A stretch of DNA of 64,000 nt from Antedon mediterranea (taxonomy: Eukaryota > Echinodermata > Crinoidea > Comatulida > Antedonidae): NCBI RefSeq assembly GCF_964355755.1, contig NC_092674.1, positions 24,454,001 to 24,518,000 on the forward strand, given 5' to 3'. Shown here in pieces: positions 1 to 12,000 of the stretch; position 1 is the first letter of the stretch; each line of letters starts with the position of its first letter. The notes under the pieces are model-generated. The model did no database searches, was not told the DNA's origin, and was given only the letters and a program-made list of their open reading frames with translations. The position numbers were made by a program, and so were the translations under genes.

Positions 1-741
1 GAAAATAATAATTAGCATAAAATGGTCTATTAAAACATTAAGTCGTCTGTTGCGATACTGTATCTCTTTCTATCTTAAAGTTTCCATTAATCGTTTACAT
101 TGTCTGGTCTGGTTAAAAATAACTTTGCAACTACAGATAGCGCGCTATGTTATATTTCGTCCCATGTTGAAGAAACCGATAACTCGAGATTCAAGCAAGA
201 GTTTGCGAAGTTGCTCAAATATTGTTCCTGCATGTGGGAACAATGATTGAAAAAGCTGGTTTCCTTGCACTGTAAATTTTATATTGCAATAATACATACA
301 TTGTTCCGGTAATGGAGTGGATTTCTTTTCATAAATTGTTTGTTCTAAAATTGCAGAGAACAACAGAGGGCGTGGTATTTATATTTTGCCCATAGCAAAG
401 ATACAGGTAACTCGAGGTATTTCTGACGCCATAAATATATCGATTTTCAATCACAAACACAGATACAAAAGCAATAACTCAGATTTTGCATTTTAATATA
501 ATATTCATTTATAACAATCCTGTGATTCTTGTTCGATGTGAAAAGATTGTAGGAAAAAGCAGTTTGCACACATAAATATATTACAAATTATACAAATATG
601 AGAAAATCTTTGTGTAGTGCTTGTTGCTCTTACTGGTATTGGTATAATACATTTTGATAATATCATTCTGAAAAATTAGAGTAACAAAGATAATTCAACA
701 ATTTGATTGTTTAAACATAACATTTAACTAATTGCATTAAT
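1..741. other. 3' flank of BAR-A, nothing recognised
   Basis: AT-rich DNA with short open frames only. No family match or repeat was recognised by eye. Confidence 0.4.
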
Positions 742-747
742 TTTATT
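742..747 (-). terminator. Candidate BAR-A polyadenylation signal
   Basis: TTTATT on the plus strand is AATAAA on the minus strand, about 97 nt after the BAR-A stop codon. Such hexamers are frequent in AT-rich DNA, so this is tentative. Confidence 0.35.
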
Positions 748-843
748 TTCGCAGTAAACATAATATTGTATTGACTAAACAACTTACAATCACATTAGTT
801 TACAGTAACTTGTAATTTTGAACAGGTGTCATTTTAATCTCAT

Positions 844-1400
844 TCACTTTTTTTGCGAATAGGTTGTGTATTTTAAGTCCTCTTGGCTCTTTGAAAATTG
901 TAGACTTTGGATCTTCGGTCCCTTAATATTGGTGGAGATAGATAGTGTAGGTTCACTACCAGAAGCCTTCTGAGGCGGCCCAAGAAGTTTCGATACGTTT
1001 GGCATGTTGTGGTGGTCGCTTGGATGATGTAGGTCTATTAAGGCTACGGAGGTACAAAGATCCAATACATCGACGGAGATTTTCGAAAGAGGAGGTTCTA
1101 TGATAGAAGGCGGTCCATGAACTTTTGGGGTGTTCTGGTCGTTATTTGGACGCTGCAAGGAGCTGAAGTATTCAATTTTGGTTGAGATTTTTGATAGAGT
1201 AGGTTCACCGTCAGAAGGCGCTTCAAGAAGTTTCGAAACCGTTGAGGTGTTGTTGTCATCGTTTGGATGTATTGAAGGTACCGACATACAACGATTCAAA
1301 ACGTTTGTGGAGATGCTTGGTGGAGAAGGTTCACTTTCAGAATGCTCTCCAAGATGTCGCGACACTTTTTGAACGTTATGGTATTTCACGCTATTGCAAG
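844..1400 (-). CDS. BAR-A exon 11, C-terminal exon with degenerate repeats
   Basis: Ends at TGA 844-846 after YTTYSQKK. Contains four imperfect units of about 36-45 residues, each starting EP(S/T/P)xSxIS and most containing a VSKLL(E/G)xP-like stretch. The acceptor is uncertain: 1400 and 1364 both fit the incoming phase-1 intron. Confidence 0.5.
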
Positions 1401-3931
1401 CTTTCTCGTAAAGGGCGTATACCGAACTGCAATCTACAAAAATTAAAACAAACTACAAAAAATTACGTTTTGTAGAAACATGGTTATAAACATAAAACAT
1501 GCCCTGTTTAATAACTATAGCAGCAACAAACAAGCGACTGTACTTGTATACCGTTCTTGTTCTTGAGACAACCGTTTTTATCACCAATTAGTCGCCAAAT
1601 CACTCCAACAAAATAGCCAAAAAATGTATTATGCTTACCTGACATGGGTTCAATTATTACAGGAACTTCATATTCATCTTCGATGATCTGATTTGAGCTT
1701 GTTGACATATCTTGATAATCTGAATCATCTGCTTCAGTAACAACATTTTGAAGTTGGCGTACCTTTGAAGAAATCGGTGACATGGTTTGATATCGATCAC
1801 GGTCTACGTCAATAGAAGGTGATGACGTAATTGGTAATTCTTTGTCGACTGGATCGTGTGAACTGACGTCCAACTGAACATTCATTTCTGCTATATCTTG
1901 ATATATGTCATCATCATCTATTATTCGTATGTATCTATCATCTTTCGAGTAAAGAGGAACTTCAATAATATACAACAAACACTTCATATGAAGGTGAAGG
2001 TATTCAAATCTGAACATAGGGTAATAAGCTGTTAGGAGCTCATTTTACTAAGCCTCGGCATTGGTAGGGTGGCCAGTTCCTTTCCATCGTACGCCGCCTT
2101 ATCCTCCCTAGAGTGTTTTTAACCAGGTACGCATTTACAGCTAGCTGAGTAGAGAAATTGAACCCAGCTCTCTCTGTATGCCCTAACCACTGGACTACCC
2201 AACTCCTTAAACGTTATATACAGCCTCAATAATATACTTGATAAAAAAGGTCTTATTCTCTATATAGAGTTCATTACCCTTCCAGGATTTAAACTATATT
2301 TAACTGAAATATATATGGTGAGTTTGTAGTAACAGACTGTTTATTTATTGTGTTATTAGTACTTTCTAATATGGATGTGATGTTTACCGTTTGTCGTAGT
2401 ATTACCTGTGGTTCCATAGATACTTGATGCATTGGTATTGCCTTGTTTTGTGTCTGAAGTTGATTTCCCGTATTTTGCAATCTTTGACAAGCGGGAACCC
2501 CATTTGCTAGTAGGAATAGCGGGTAAACTCCGGAAAAAATCCGTTTTCTTCGATTTTTCTGTAAAATGAGAAAAGTTAAGTCTCCACTGGCATACTTCCG
2601 AGTTTGTAAAAAAAGTTTCCAAAGTTTGCTATTATAGTGTAGGACAGTTGACAAACTTCGGAAACTTCAGAAAACAAGGTTGCATAAGTCATAAGTCTAC
2701 ACTACTTAAACTTCAGCACGCTGCAGATTTGTAAACAAAATTGTGGGTGTATAAACTATACTTAGAGATTATTTTCATTTTAATCGATACAAATGTGATT
2801 AGAAGTTCCGTTTCAGATTTCTGATTTACCTTGTGTTGGACTTTCTGACCGTACTTGAGAAATTAAACTCAACTTCAGCTTCTGTAAAACATTTCTAACA
2901 ACAGCTTGACTTTCTGTAAACAATTTACATCGAATGAAAACATTAGTAAATACAAATTTAGTAAATTATATCGGTCATATAGTCAGGACAGATGGCTTGG
3001 ATAACCTATCATTGACTGAAAAGATAGAAGGAAAGAGGAGCAGGGGTAGAAGTGATTTGGATGACAAGTGTAATTGAGTGGTTAACAGAAAAATGTGTAA
3101 AACATCAAGTTAGCGAAATATCGTTGATTAATAATAGGGAGCTTTCGATTGGTTAGATCCAAAATACGTGATGTTAAATCATTATGCGCAGGCGGGAAGA
3201 TTAAGACATTTCCCAGAAGCCACTCACCGTTATATTTGCAGCTACTTTGGCCAACATCTCCATAGTCACTAACACTCTCCAACTTGTCGCCAGACAAAGT
3301 TATCGATTGATATATTGAGGTATCAGCATCTGCAATATCGTCATTACTATTACTTTCAAGATCACTCGCCTGATCTTTGTAAATGGGATTAGTCGGTTCG
3401 TTATCCTCTAAAAAAAAAAGATTTCATCATCATTATAATTATCTAAAAAATTAAAAAAGGTTACCTTTTAAAAATTGTTTAGCAGGGTTTATTGTGTTTG
3501 TTTTTTTATGAAAACCCAAAACAATACCAAATCCTCAATTCACTGAACGTACTGATCAAAGGGTTTATCTGTTACACGATAGGTTTAGAAAAAGAAATTT
3601 ACATATAGTACAGTACTGTTGGTATTTGTCGCAGCAAGATAATAAGATCAAAGTACTGTTAAATTTTCATATCTTGGCAAGGCGATAACAGTGTTCTATT
3701 GTTAGATTGCCTTGATCTAACTGATCAATAATATTTATGTCTACCTGTAGTTTGGCAGATATTAGATTCAGTGACATTGTACAATGACGTTTCTGATGTT
3801 GAAGTATTTATCTGCATTGAATTCGAACGTCTGATCGTTGGTGGAAGAGATGGTAAACTCCGGAAAGAATCAGATTTCTTCAATTTTTCTGCAATTAAAA
3901 GTGATTGTGTTTTGAATGTTTATTCCAATTC

Positions 3932-3964
<33 letters not shown>

Positions 3965-6110
3965 CATCATTTTATTAGGCTAAACGGAAATTAATTTCCA
4001 TTAGTTCAATAACAATTATAAAATGTAATTGAATACAACAACAAAATTACCGTCTGTAAAAGTCAATGTGTCTGGGTTGTCATTCATATTCAATGCAATT
4101 TGTGATTGGGCCTTAAATATCAGTTGACTGTCAGTTGAGCATTTTAACCAACAATCGCTGTTTGCCACCAATGCCTCTTTTACCATTTTAGCCTAAGTAA
4201 ATAATTGTAAGAATATTATTTTTTTCATTTTCAGAACACTGTCAGACCATTTGCTGTCTGACTGCTAACGTAGCGGTACGCATTATTTTTTTCATATTAG
4301 GTTAAGGAAGAAACTATAGAGGGCGTGACCATGCATGTTTGTTCTGTCTCCGCGCCCGCAATAGACATTCACTTTCTCTGCATACGTTTTGGTTTCGGTA
4401 TTTGTGAATGGAAGTTTGATATATTTTAATACTTACTTTTTCCTTTTCGAAACGAACTATTTCTGTTTCCAGTAGATCGTTAATTTCATACAGTTCCTCA
4501 AGTCCCTGTAAAAGTATTAAAATAGTATCAATGACCGGAGTAATTATACATTAAGGCCTAAAAGCTAAAGTATACCGTATAATCCATGAAATGAAATATA
4601 ATGTTATTGTTCTCCACCAGCATGGTTTAATAATACCTTGTGTAGCTCAAATTTAAATTTGTCATTGAATTCAGACCATTTGACACCGACTCGTTTCATT
4701 GTGCTAATCTAGAAAAGATAAATTGCGTCTTTTAATTATTAATTCGTAAATAGTTTGGTTATGGCTTGAAACTTCTTTATATGAAAGCAAATTATTGTTA
4801 ACTTTGCTGCTGTGTTTATTATAATCTTATTTTTTTTACAAAAAAAAAAAACAATTTAGATACAGTAGAGCCCTAATAACGGTTCTGATTGGTCAACTCG
4901 CCTGAGTTGCGTCACGTTGTTGCGTTGCGTCTCTATAGTGGGAACCACGCTTCTATGGAAGAAGAAGCTGTAGGCCTATAATACTTACCTTCGTTCGAAT
5001 TCTAGCTATATCCGTTTGTTTGTCTTTCTTTTTCTTTCTCAGCACATCAATACACTCGTGTTTCATTTTAATGATCTTAAAAGTCTTTCTGAATTCGTTG
5101 CACTAGCGTATGAAAAAAAAACAACTAATTTATTAGTTATCAACTACATTAAATACTTCTTACATGTCTTCTAAAACATACTCAAAGGACGATGATTGAC
5201 GATAGATAAATATACGTTTTTCTTACAAAAAACAAAAGGAAATTATAGGTCTAGGAATAGGATAACGATAATGATCGACGATAAATAAGCATAATTTCTC
5301 TTAAACGTTTTCACCCTAAAACTAAGATAACCATGCTCTCTTTGATAATAAAACAAAACAATCCAAATGACGTCATAAGCAATAAGAACATTATAATCAT
5401 TGTATAATCACGATATTATTGCTATTACTATCATCATGACGTAATGTGATTGAACGTGTTAAAATAATTATTTTTTTCAAAGGCAGCATAAATAATTATC
5501 CTATATTAGTATGAACACTTTTCAAATTTGTATTATGTAATCAATATCATATATACTAGTTATCGTCGATCGTTATTGTTCTAGTATAAAATTGTTCACT
5601 GTGTATTTTTTATGGAGTAGACGATTGACATTACCTGTTTTAGTACATCCTGTAGTAGGAAGCAGCCTGCTTCGTCTAAGTTAAACCAGTTGGTGAAAAC
5701 GCCATGAAATGTTTGGTTACTCTCTCCTTGTGACCATTCCAACAGTGCTCTTGATACTAAATAAATAATATAAGATTGTTTATTTATTATTTTAAAACAA
5801 ACTTTTCTATGATTTTATGATTTTTAAGTTACCATTTTTGTGTTAACTCGGTTGCATGGTTTTCACAAGTTTAAATAAGGGTCGCTGACCGATGACATAA
5901 ATCTTACGAAACTGCAAAATACGTACAGGACATTTAGAAAGAAACTTTAAGCAAACATTTTTAATTCTTACAATTTTTGATATTGGTTATTAGTTGTCCT
6001 ATGGAATCCATAAGTGTGTTTTGGTAAAACAAAACATCGTTTATGATAGGTAATCCAGCCATCTTCTTCAACCTATGGACATCTCTACTTCCAATTGTCC
6101 TATTCGCCAT
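844..6110 (-). CDS. BAR-A: BAR-like adaptor with YxxM tyrosine motifs (11 exons)
   Basis: I do not recognise a named orthologue. Proposed coding exons, in transcript order: 5972-6110, 5635-5756, 4989-5102, 4637-4708, 4437-4505, 4051-4192, 3745-3888, 3228-3407, 2406-2558, 1639-1959, 844-1400. They join in frame to about 670 residues. Residues 1-219 are charged and helical and align exon by exon with BAR-B downstream of its first exon (exon 2: 20 of 40 residues identical). The pattern resembles BAR-domain proteins of the FAM92/CIBAR type, which bind curved membranes; this is inferred from memory of the family, not from a search. The tail is acidic and Ser/Thr-rich, with tyrosines at about 398 (YQDI), 435 (YQTM), 460 (YQDM) and 475 (YEVP). 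YxxM is the known docking motif for PI3-kinase p85 SH2 domains. The ATG at 6110 has an in-frame TAA just upstream if the acceptor near 6127 is used. The 5' limits of exons 10 and 11 are uncertain. Confidence 0.62.
1639..1959 (-). CDS. BAR-A exon 10 (YxxM cluster)
   Basis: Contains YQDI, YQTM, YQDM and YEVP within about 80 residues and ends EPMSG at donor GTAAGC (1638). The acceptor is uncertain: 1959 or a site about 20 nt further in both keep the frame. Confidence 0.55.
2041..2207 (-). mobile_element. tRNA-derived SINE copy
   Basis: On the minus strand a tRNA-like head has box A TAGTCCAGTGGTTAGGGC and box B GGGTTCAATTTC, followed by a body with GTAAATGCGTACCTGG. It lies in the BAR-A intron between exons 9 and 10. 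Confidence 0.6.
2406..2558 (-). CDS. BAR-A exon 9 (FRSLP module, copy 2)
   Basis: Peptide EKSKKTDFFRSLPAIPTSK onward, phase 1-1, acceptor TTTTACAG, donor GTAATAC. Near-copy of the start of exon 7. Confidence 0.62.
3228..3407 (-). CDS. BAR-A exon 8 (acidic, tyrosine motifs)
   Basis: 180 nt, phase 1-1, exactly the length of BAR-B exon 9. Contains NPIYKDQ, SIYQSI and DYGDV in an acidic Ser-rich context, typical of phosphotyrosine sites; phosphorylation itself is inference. Confidence 0.65.
3745..3888 (-). CDS. BAR-A exon 7 (FRSLP module, copy 1)
   Basis: Peptide EKLKKSDSFRSLPSLPPT onward; symmetric phase 1-1. Closely related in sequence to exon 9, so the two look like an internal duplication. 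Confidence 0.65.
3934..3964 (+). repeat. (ATT)n microsatellite
   Basis: About nine ATT triplets in the BAR-A intron 6. Confidence 0.9.
4051..4192 (-). CDS. BAR-A exon 6, end of BAR-like region
   Basis: Begins AKMVKEALVANSDCWLK and carries KAQSQIALNM, matching TAQSQIAEEM of BAR-B exon 7. Phase 0 in, phase 1 out. From here on every BAR-A intron is phase 1. Confidence 0.72.
4437..4505 (-). CDS. BAR-A exon 5
   Basis: 23 codons, GLEELYEINDLLETEIVRFE then KEK; acceptor TTTTACAG, donor GTAAGT. Same length as BAR-B exon 6 and shares its RFEKEK/EFEKTK ending. Confidence 0.7.
4637..4708 (-). CDS. BAR-A exon 4
   Basis: 24 codons, ISTMKRVGVKWSEFNDKF onward, acceptor CTAG, donor GTATTA. It is the counterpart of BAR-B exon 5 (69 nt) but one codon longer. 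Confidence 0.65.
4869..4955. mobile_element. Foldback MITE family F2, half copy
   Basis: Carries the family signature TTGCGTTGCGTCTCTATAG then GTGGGAACCACGCTT, next to a CCAAT-like ATTGGTCAACTCG. One arm only. Confidence 0.55.
4989..5102 (-). CDS. BAR-A exon 3
   Basis: 38 codons, starting CNEFRKTFKIIK and followed by a very lysine-rich stretch. Same length (114 nt) and phase 0-0 as BAR-B exon 4 (FANYRQVFKGIK). Predicted basic helix. Confidence 0.72.
5635..5756 (-). CDS. BAR-A exon 2
   Basis: Peptide SRALLEWSQGESNQTFHGVF continuing TNWFNLDEAG. It is flanked by TTTAG and GTAATG and, like BAR-B exon 3, is 122 nt long. This is the most conserved block between the two paralogues. Confidence 0.75.
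5972..6110 (-). CDS. BAR-A exon 1 (start codon)
   Basis: Encodes 46 residues beginning MANRTIGSRDVHRLKK, then a G of the form LPIINDVLFYQNTLMDS. It matches BAR-B exon 2 (NAPVLDEVLFLQKTLIES). The donor GTAAG follows directly and the exon leaves phase 1. Confidence 0.65.
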
Positions 6111-6921
6111 GTTAGTTTATTTTCTGGAAACACAATATATTACAAAATTGAAAGCAAAAATGTTCAAACTTTGATAATTTGTTTGTAATCTGTTGTGTTT
6201 ATTAAAAAAATGATGGATTCAATCAAAAGTTTGTTTTAACAAAATAAAAAGCTTAATAACGTATTAATATGAAATAAAAAACAATATTTCGAAACTGAAA
6301 CTAAAAATTAAACTCTGAAAAGTGAATGAATCTCAAAGAAAAAACCCCAGTATTATTGCTAGTTGCTATTTATTCAGCAATTTGCACAATGAAGGTTTCA
6401 AGTGATAGCAATCCTTTGATAAATCCTGTATCTCTAATAATAGCTATAATTTAAAATGCAGATAAATATATTGTTTATACATAACACAGTCATCTTCAGT
6501 TTCAGTTTCTTCAGTTTCAGTTTATTTTCCATTTCAATTTATGAACATAAGAACAACTTATATGGATGGATAACCGTAAGAGCGAAGCTCGTTAGCCGGT
6601 CACCCGTTAGTGCAGTGACATTACAGACAACATAAAGACAAGACAAAGGTGCAATACATAACAAGACATGTGGACACTTGTGTTTGCAACCTCTTGGATA
6701 AAATAATATATTTATATAAAGGAGAAAATTAGATCTTTGAATGCCATTTTTTCAAAATAATATTTAAAATATTATGCAATAACTACAAGTGAAATTAGTT
6801 CAAATTAATGTTAACACATTATGAGGCTATTTTAGCTTAGAGCATCATATTATAATAATTTATTAAAAAATTAATTTAAGAAAACGAGATGTCCTGAAAG
6901 GAAATGTGTCGTTAGTAAATT

Positions 6922-7054
6922 TGCCTACACTATAAAATTAGTTTGTCAAAAAAAGTGTGATGTTCCCAAATATGGTAGTGATGACATCATTGTGTTTATA
7001 TGGGCACATCACATATTTTTTTCGTCACATAAAGTTTAATAGTGTAGACAGAGC
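6922..7054. mobile_element. MITE family F1 copy
   Basis: Shares CCCAAATATGGTAGTGAT, TGGGCACATCACATATTTTT and the end ATAGTGTAGACAGAGCTTT with four other copies in the window. Confidence 0.65.
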
Positions 7055-8351
7055 TTTGCTGTTATATTTTCTATAAATGTTGTATAATGTAGTAGTCTAC
7101 AATAATTCTAAACATGGCTGTTAAGTTTAGATAAGGATGATTATATTTACGCAGTCACTATTCAAGATTTTGACATTCTTTGCCCTTTTTAGAGGGGAAA
7201 CATTTTTTTTTTCAGATGTTTTGCTTTGTTTTGATTTATTCTTTTGATGTGTGAAGTTATTTTAATCAAAGTAGATATAAAATAATTGATTATTTGTCGT
7301 GTCTATTTCAGATAAACTTTAACTTAATCATGTATTCATTATGATACATACACTTATTTGAGAATTTACTTCCTCGTTCAATAGAAATGTAGGCCTAACT
7401 TGTTTGGTGTTTTAAAGGCCAATATTGAAGCTTGCTTATGCATACTGTGAGACGGTTAAATGTGCCACAAAAGTACCTGTTTATTCTCCCGCCCCCTTAT
7501 TAAGTTCACAAAAACAAAAATTTTAAAAATTAATGTTAAAAAGATACTCTACTTACATAGACTTGGTACGGTTATTTCCAGTTTGCCATTAAAATAAATA
7601 TTACTGTTGGATATAAACTTTCGTTAGTTTCGAACATCTCAAAATGAATCATTGAAACTTATTGCAGAAAACCAAAACCAGAAACAAACGCAAAGAAGCG
7701 GTGTCAGTCATTACGAGTATCGGTAATTGTTATTAATTGATGTCATTAATATAGCAGTATGTATGCATTTGTTTTACTTTACATGGACATGCTTTATTAC
7801 GCACAACTAACGAATAAAAACTCTGTTTATTTTATTTTTCTTATTGTTTTATTTTTTGTGTGATTTTGTTTTTGTACCCGATTTAAAAAGAACCTTTTCA
7901 TCAATGGGGTAGGTAGGTAGGGCGTTCAAATTAACCATTTTTCTGTAATTTACCATTTCAAGAGAAATTCATTCGTCATTTTAGTCAAACATTTTCAATT
8001 TATATATATATATAAACACCACAGGCACAGAACAATTCTAAACCACCGGGTGATATACTGAAAATGTATTAATTAATTTGAATCGTTATGATGAGGAAAT
8101 CTGTTTTTTTTTTTATTTCATACACATTTTTACCAAATGTTATATCTAAAATGCGTTCCAATCCTGTAAATCATTTTTTGTTATTATCTTCTATAAGACG
8201 AAACATAGGCTAAGAATTAAAATACATAGTGCAAACACTTTGAAAGTTATATCAATCAGTTAAAAATAACATTAATTTTTATTTCCTTCTTTAGAAAAAT
8301 ACAGCAATTTATGATGAATTAAAACTATAAACGCTACACAATGACGTAATA

Positions 8352-8505
8352 CAACTTAAGTGAATCAACCAATCACAAACGATGGATTATTCTGTCTGTC
8401 GCTGTTGCTTGTCATTGGTTAACACGCTTGCGTTACGTTTACGTCCTTGCGTTACGATTACGTCCTTGCGTTACGTTCTAGTGGGAACCAAGCTTTAGAA
8501 CTGTT
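8352..8505. mobile_element. Foldback MITE family F2 copy
   Basis: Ends CTTGCGTTACGTTCTAG then TGGGAACCAAGCTTT; the centre has CTTGTCATTGGTTAAC and its degenerate complement CAACCAATCACAAACG. Confidence 0.65.
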
Positions 8506-8943
8506 TGTTATGTCCCTGCGTTGCGACTCTAGGGGGCCAATCTTTTGTTTGATACGAAAACCTATATTATTCGACACATTGTCATTCAATAATAAAACAA
8601 ATTCAAAAAAATCTTAAAAAGTTCAAACCTGTTTGAAATTTTGTATAGACTTTTAATTAATTACAGTACAATAAATATTAATTATATGCAAAAAAACATC
8701 GAAGACAAAATATATATATATCGGCAATTGTAATTGATATCATTAATAATAATATGAACAATATTACACTAAATATTATTTTCATATTTATAGTTATATG
8801 ATTGTATTTTTAATTTATATTACAACTTTTAAAACTAAAATCGAGGCAAAGACATTTTATATATGGCATTTTTCGTTTTAAAATTCTCTACAAAAATATT
8901 CCTATGTTTATATACAGTAACACTAATGTGCTGAAGAAACTCC

Positions 8944-9038
8944 TTAATGCTTTGGTGGCAATTCTGGTGGTGGTACGGGTGGTGGTAAAGTCGGTGGTGC
9001 TCTTCTTGGTCGTGGCCGTGGTTGTGGTTTAGGAGATA
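8944..9038 (-). CDS. BAR-B exon 11, proline-rich C-terminus
   Basis: 30 codons and TAA at 8944-8946. VSPKPQPRPRPRRAPPTL then alternating PPPVPPPELPPKH. Acceptor TTTTTGTAG; the split GTA codon completes the frame from exon 10. Confidence 0.75.
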
Positions 9039-12000
9039 CTACAAAAAGCAAAAACAAATGTAATGAAAATAATTGTGTATTCTCATATGAATATTAAAAG
9101 GAAACAACATTACAAAATAAAGACCCAACTAAATCATACCCACATGAGGTAATTTAAGCTCTCAAAAATAAATTAAGTTTATCTTGTACTTTTGTATCAC
9201 TTTTTAAAAGCAAGATCAAATGCTTTCACATGTTTAAATTTTCTAAACTCTTTCAATTGATGTGTATTTCAACTATCATTAACCATCACAAGCCAACCAT
9301 AGTCATCACTAATTATCTGATACTCATACCTTTCTGAGAGTCGGGTACATCTGGTGGATTAAACAATTGTAGTTTTCTGGCTAGATTAGGCGAGGTTTTC
9401 TTTTGTGGAACTGGTGGAGGCACAAAGACGTTTGCACTTCCACTATATTCATCAGGTACGGTTAATGGGATTGTTGTTTCCAAAGAACTTTTCTTAGGTG
9501 GCCTGGGAGGAGGCAGAGAAGGATTTAAATCTTCATATATCAAGTCACTATCTCGCATATCTTCACCAGGTCCATCTGCCATGACAGCGAGATACGATGT
9601 ATCATCAGAAAAGTCGAACTCTGTCTCTGTATCAGCTGATGGGTAAGATATATCTGTAGACAATCTCTGTTTTCCTATGTCTTGTAAAAACCCAGAAGGG
9701 TATTTTGGCTGGTCGAATCGTGGACTTGTACTCGGTGGTGGTTTGGTTGGAGGTTTCATAGCAGGTGAAAATCTTGGTTTTTCCATTCGTGAACTTGTAA
9801 TTGGTGATGCTTTGGTTGGAATTTTAATACCAGGTGGATATCTAGGCTGGTCCATGTCTTGCACCAAGAATGTATACTGACTGCCACCTGTAAAATGTAA
9901 ATATAGTGAGCTGAATTGGCTATTTTAAAGAGATTTATCATTTATTTTTTTAAGGCTCTATTATTAAAGACAATTTTATTTTATCTGTTATTACCATTTC
10001 CATTGTGAATTTCTGGTACCACATAATTCTCTTCATCGAGGTTGTCATTGTTCAATACTGTATATTCATCATCATCACTTGGATCGTCGTCAAATTCATC
10101 TTCATCTAGTTCTTCTGGTGGAACTTGAGGAAGCGGTCTTGAAATACTGGTTGAAGGCTCTTCCACAAGACACTCTGGCAGAGTAAAACTTTCTTTTAAT
10201 AATCATTCTTGAATTGGCTGCTAATTTTGTATGAATATACCAAAATGAGGTAAAGATATTTATTAATTGTCCTCAAATTTAACTACAAATTGAGGAAATT
10301 TATATTAGGCCTACTGACAGCAGTTGCGAGACAGTGTGCAGATCTGGGTTATTTTTGCAAAGTTTAGTTAGCTTACTGTTGCTTTAGTTTATCAATTTTT
10401 TTTATGATAATATTTAATATTAAAGCATACCTTTTGAGGTTTTATGAGAGAACTTTGGCAATTTTGTTCCAAAAGAGCTGAATATACTAGATTTGTGGTG
10501 GTCTTCTGTGTGATGTTGTAGGAAATCTGCAGATGTTTTTCGGGGCTGTGGTGAAATTTCTGCTTTTGTTTCCCGTTCTTGGAATGGTCTGCTGCTTTTG
10601 GTTGACTCTGCTGGCTTTGGTTGTTGTTCAGGCTTTTGTAAATTTAGTTTATGGAATGTTTTACGAACCAACATTTCATTTGCTGAAAAAAAAAATGCAA
10701 AAAAAAACTTTTACGGTCTGTTTCTGCTGCATAGTGCCGAATAAACTGTTTAACACCCCTGTCATTTGTCAATCAAATAAACCGATATTTTGGGTTTCAG
10801 CTAAAAGTTGCACCGCCTGCTATAACCGGTTAAATGGTGTTCTAACACCAATCAATTAGGTGTTTTAAATCATTATTTTTAGGCTGCCATTTAACCGGTT
10901 ATTGAAAATTTGTCCTGTTGCTGTTATTCACCGTTATTAACCAGTTATATTTCGCAACAGACTAAACAGGACCTTAGTATTAGTACAGTAAACCACAAGC
11001 CCATTCTTGTCTCACAATGCCAGATTTTGGGTTCAGTCTTGGCTCACTCATGATTAAAGTTCCTACTTCTCAATGGGATTCAGTTGAGAAGCGCATGCTT
11101 TAAATTCTCATCTTCTGAGATATGTTTAGAATTTTCAAATATTCATTTGTAAGATTTTTGTACTAAATCAGGTATTAAACTAAATGTTGTTCTTAGAAGT
11201 ATTGGTATAAATATTAACCATCAGTGACTTGATCTTCAAATATGACTGGCTTTGATGGCATTTCCTCTGCTATTTGAGACTGAGCTGTAAATATTTCCGA
11301 AGAGGTCTGAGCAAAGGTTAACCAGCCTTTGCTGTACACTTCTAGAGCATTCTTAATTGTTCTCGCCTAAGAAAAAATAACATTACACTTGTTCAGTAGT
11401 ATTAACAAGAGTTTGGCTCAATTTACTCTCCTTTCTCTTGCCTAGACCAATGTTACCATACAGTAAACTACAGCTAAAATTGTCTACTATAGGAGAGGGT
11501 TTATTATATATATATAGTCTATCTGTACATATTATAATAGATGGTACTGCCTTTATACTAATAGTTTTTATACTGTACAGTATTTTCCTCAATTTTACAT
11601 ACAGTACTTTACATAGAGTACCGCAAACTTATTACGTTAGGCCAGCTAGTGTTTTTTTACCAAATAATTTAATAAATAGTTTATTTCAATGATAGTAAAA
11701 CCTACCTTTGTCTTTTCAAACTCCTCTACAAATGCATTGAGCTCTTCAGCCATTCTTTTATCTTCTTGTTCAGCCTGCAATAATGGGAAAAATTTAAGAG
11801 TTTTCCATTTATACCCTATTTACACTATCACCGTAACAGCGGTGTAACCCCGCAGTTGTTAGTACACCGGGCCGTTAAACGCCGGTGTTGTGGTTTATAT
11901 TGACTGGTGTAAATGGGAAAATCCAACCACCCCGGTGTGCTCTCCCCGGGGTAAAACGAAGCTGAATGTATTCCGGTGTACCTTCTCCGGTGTAGTCGAA

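Larger units (their letters stand above)
6111..8943. other. Spacer between the two BAR genes
   Basis: 2.8 kb AT-rich spacer holding one F1 MITE (6922-7054), one F2 MITE (8352-8505) and a low-complexity patch. The promoter of BAR-A must lie here if the genes are separately transcribed, but no core-promoter motif is convincing. Confidence 0.5.

Noticed and set aside
9677..9880. 67-codon Gly-rich plus frame
   Set aside because: Antisense shadow of the proline repeats in BAR-B exon 10.
10533..10859. 108-codon plus frame with hydrophobic and cysteine-rich sequence
   Set aside because: Antisense to BAR-B exon 8, which is supported by splice sites, frame and paralogy.
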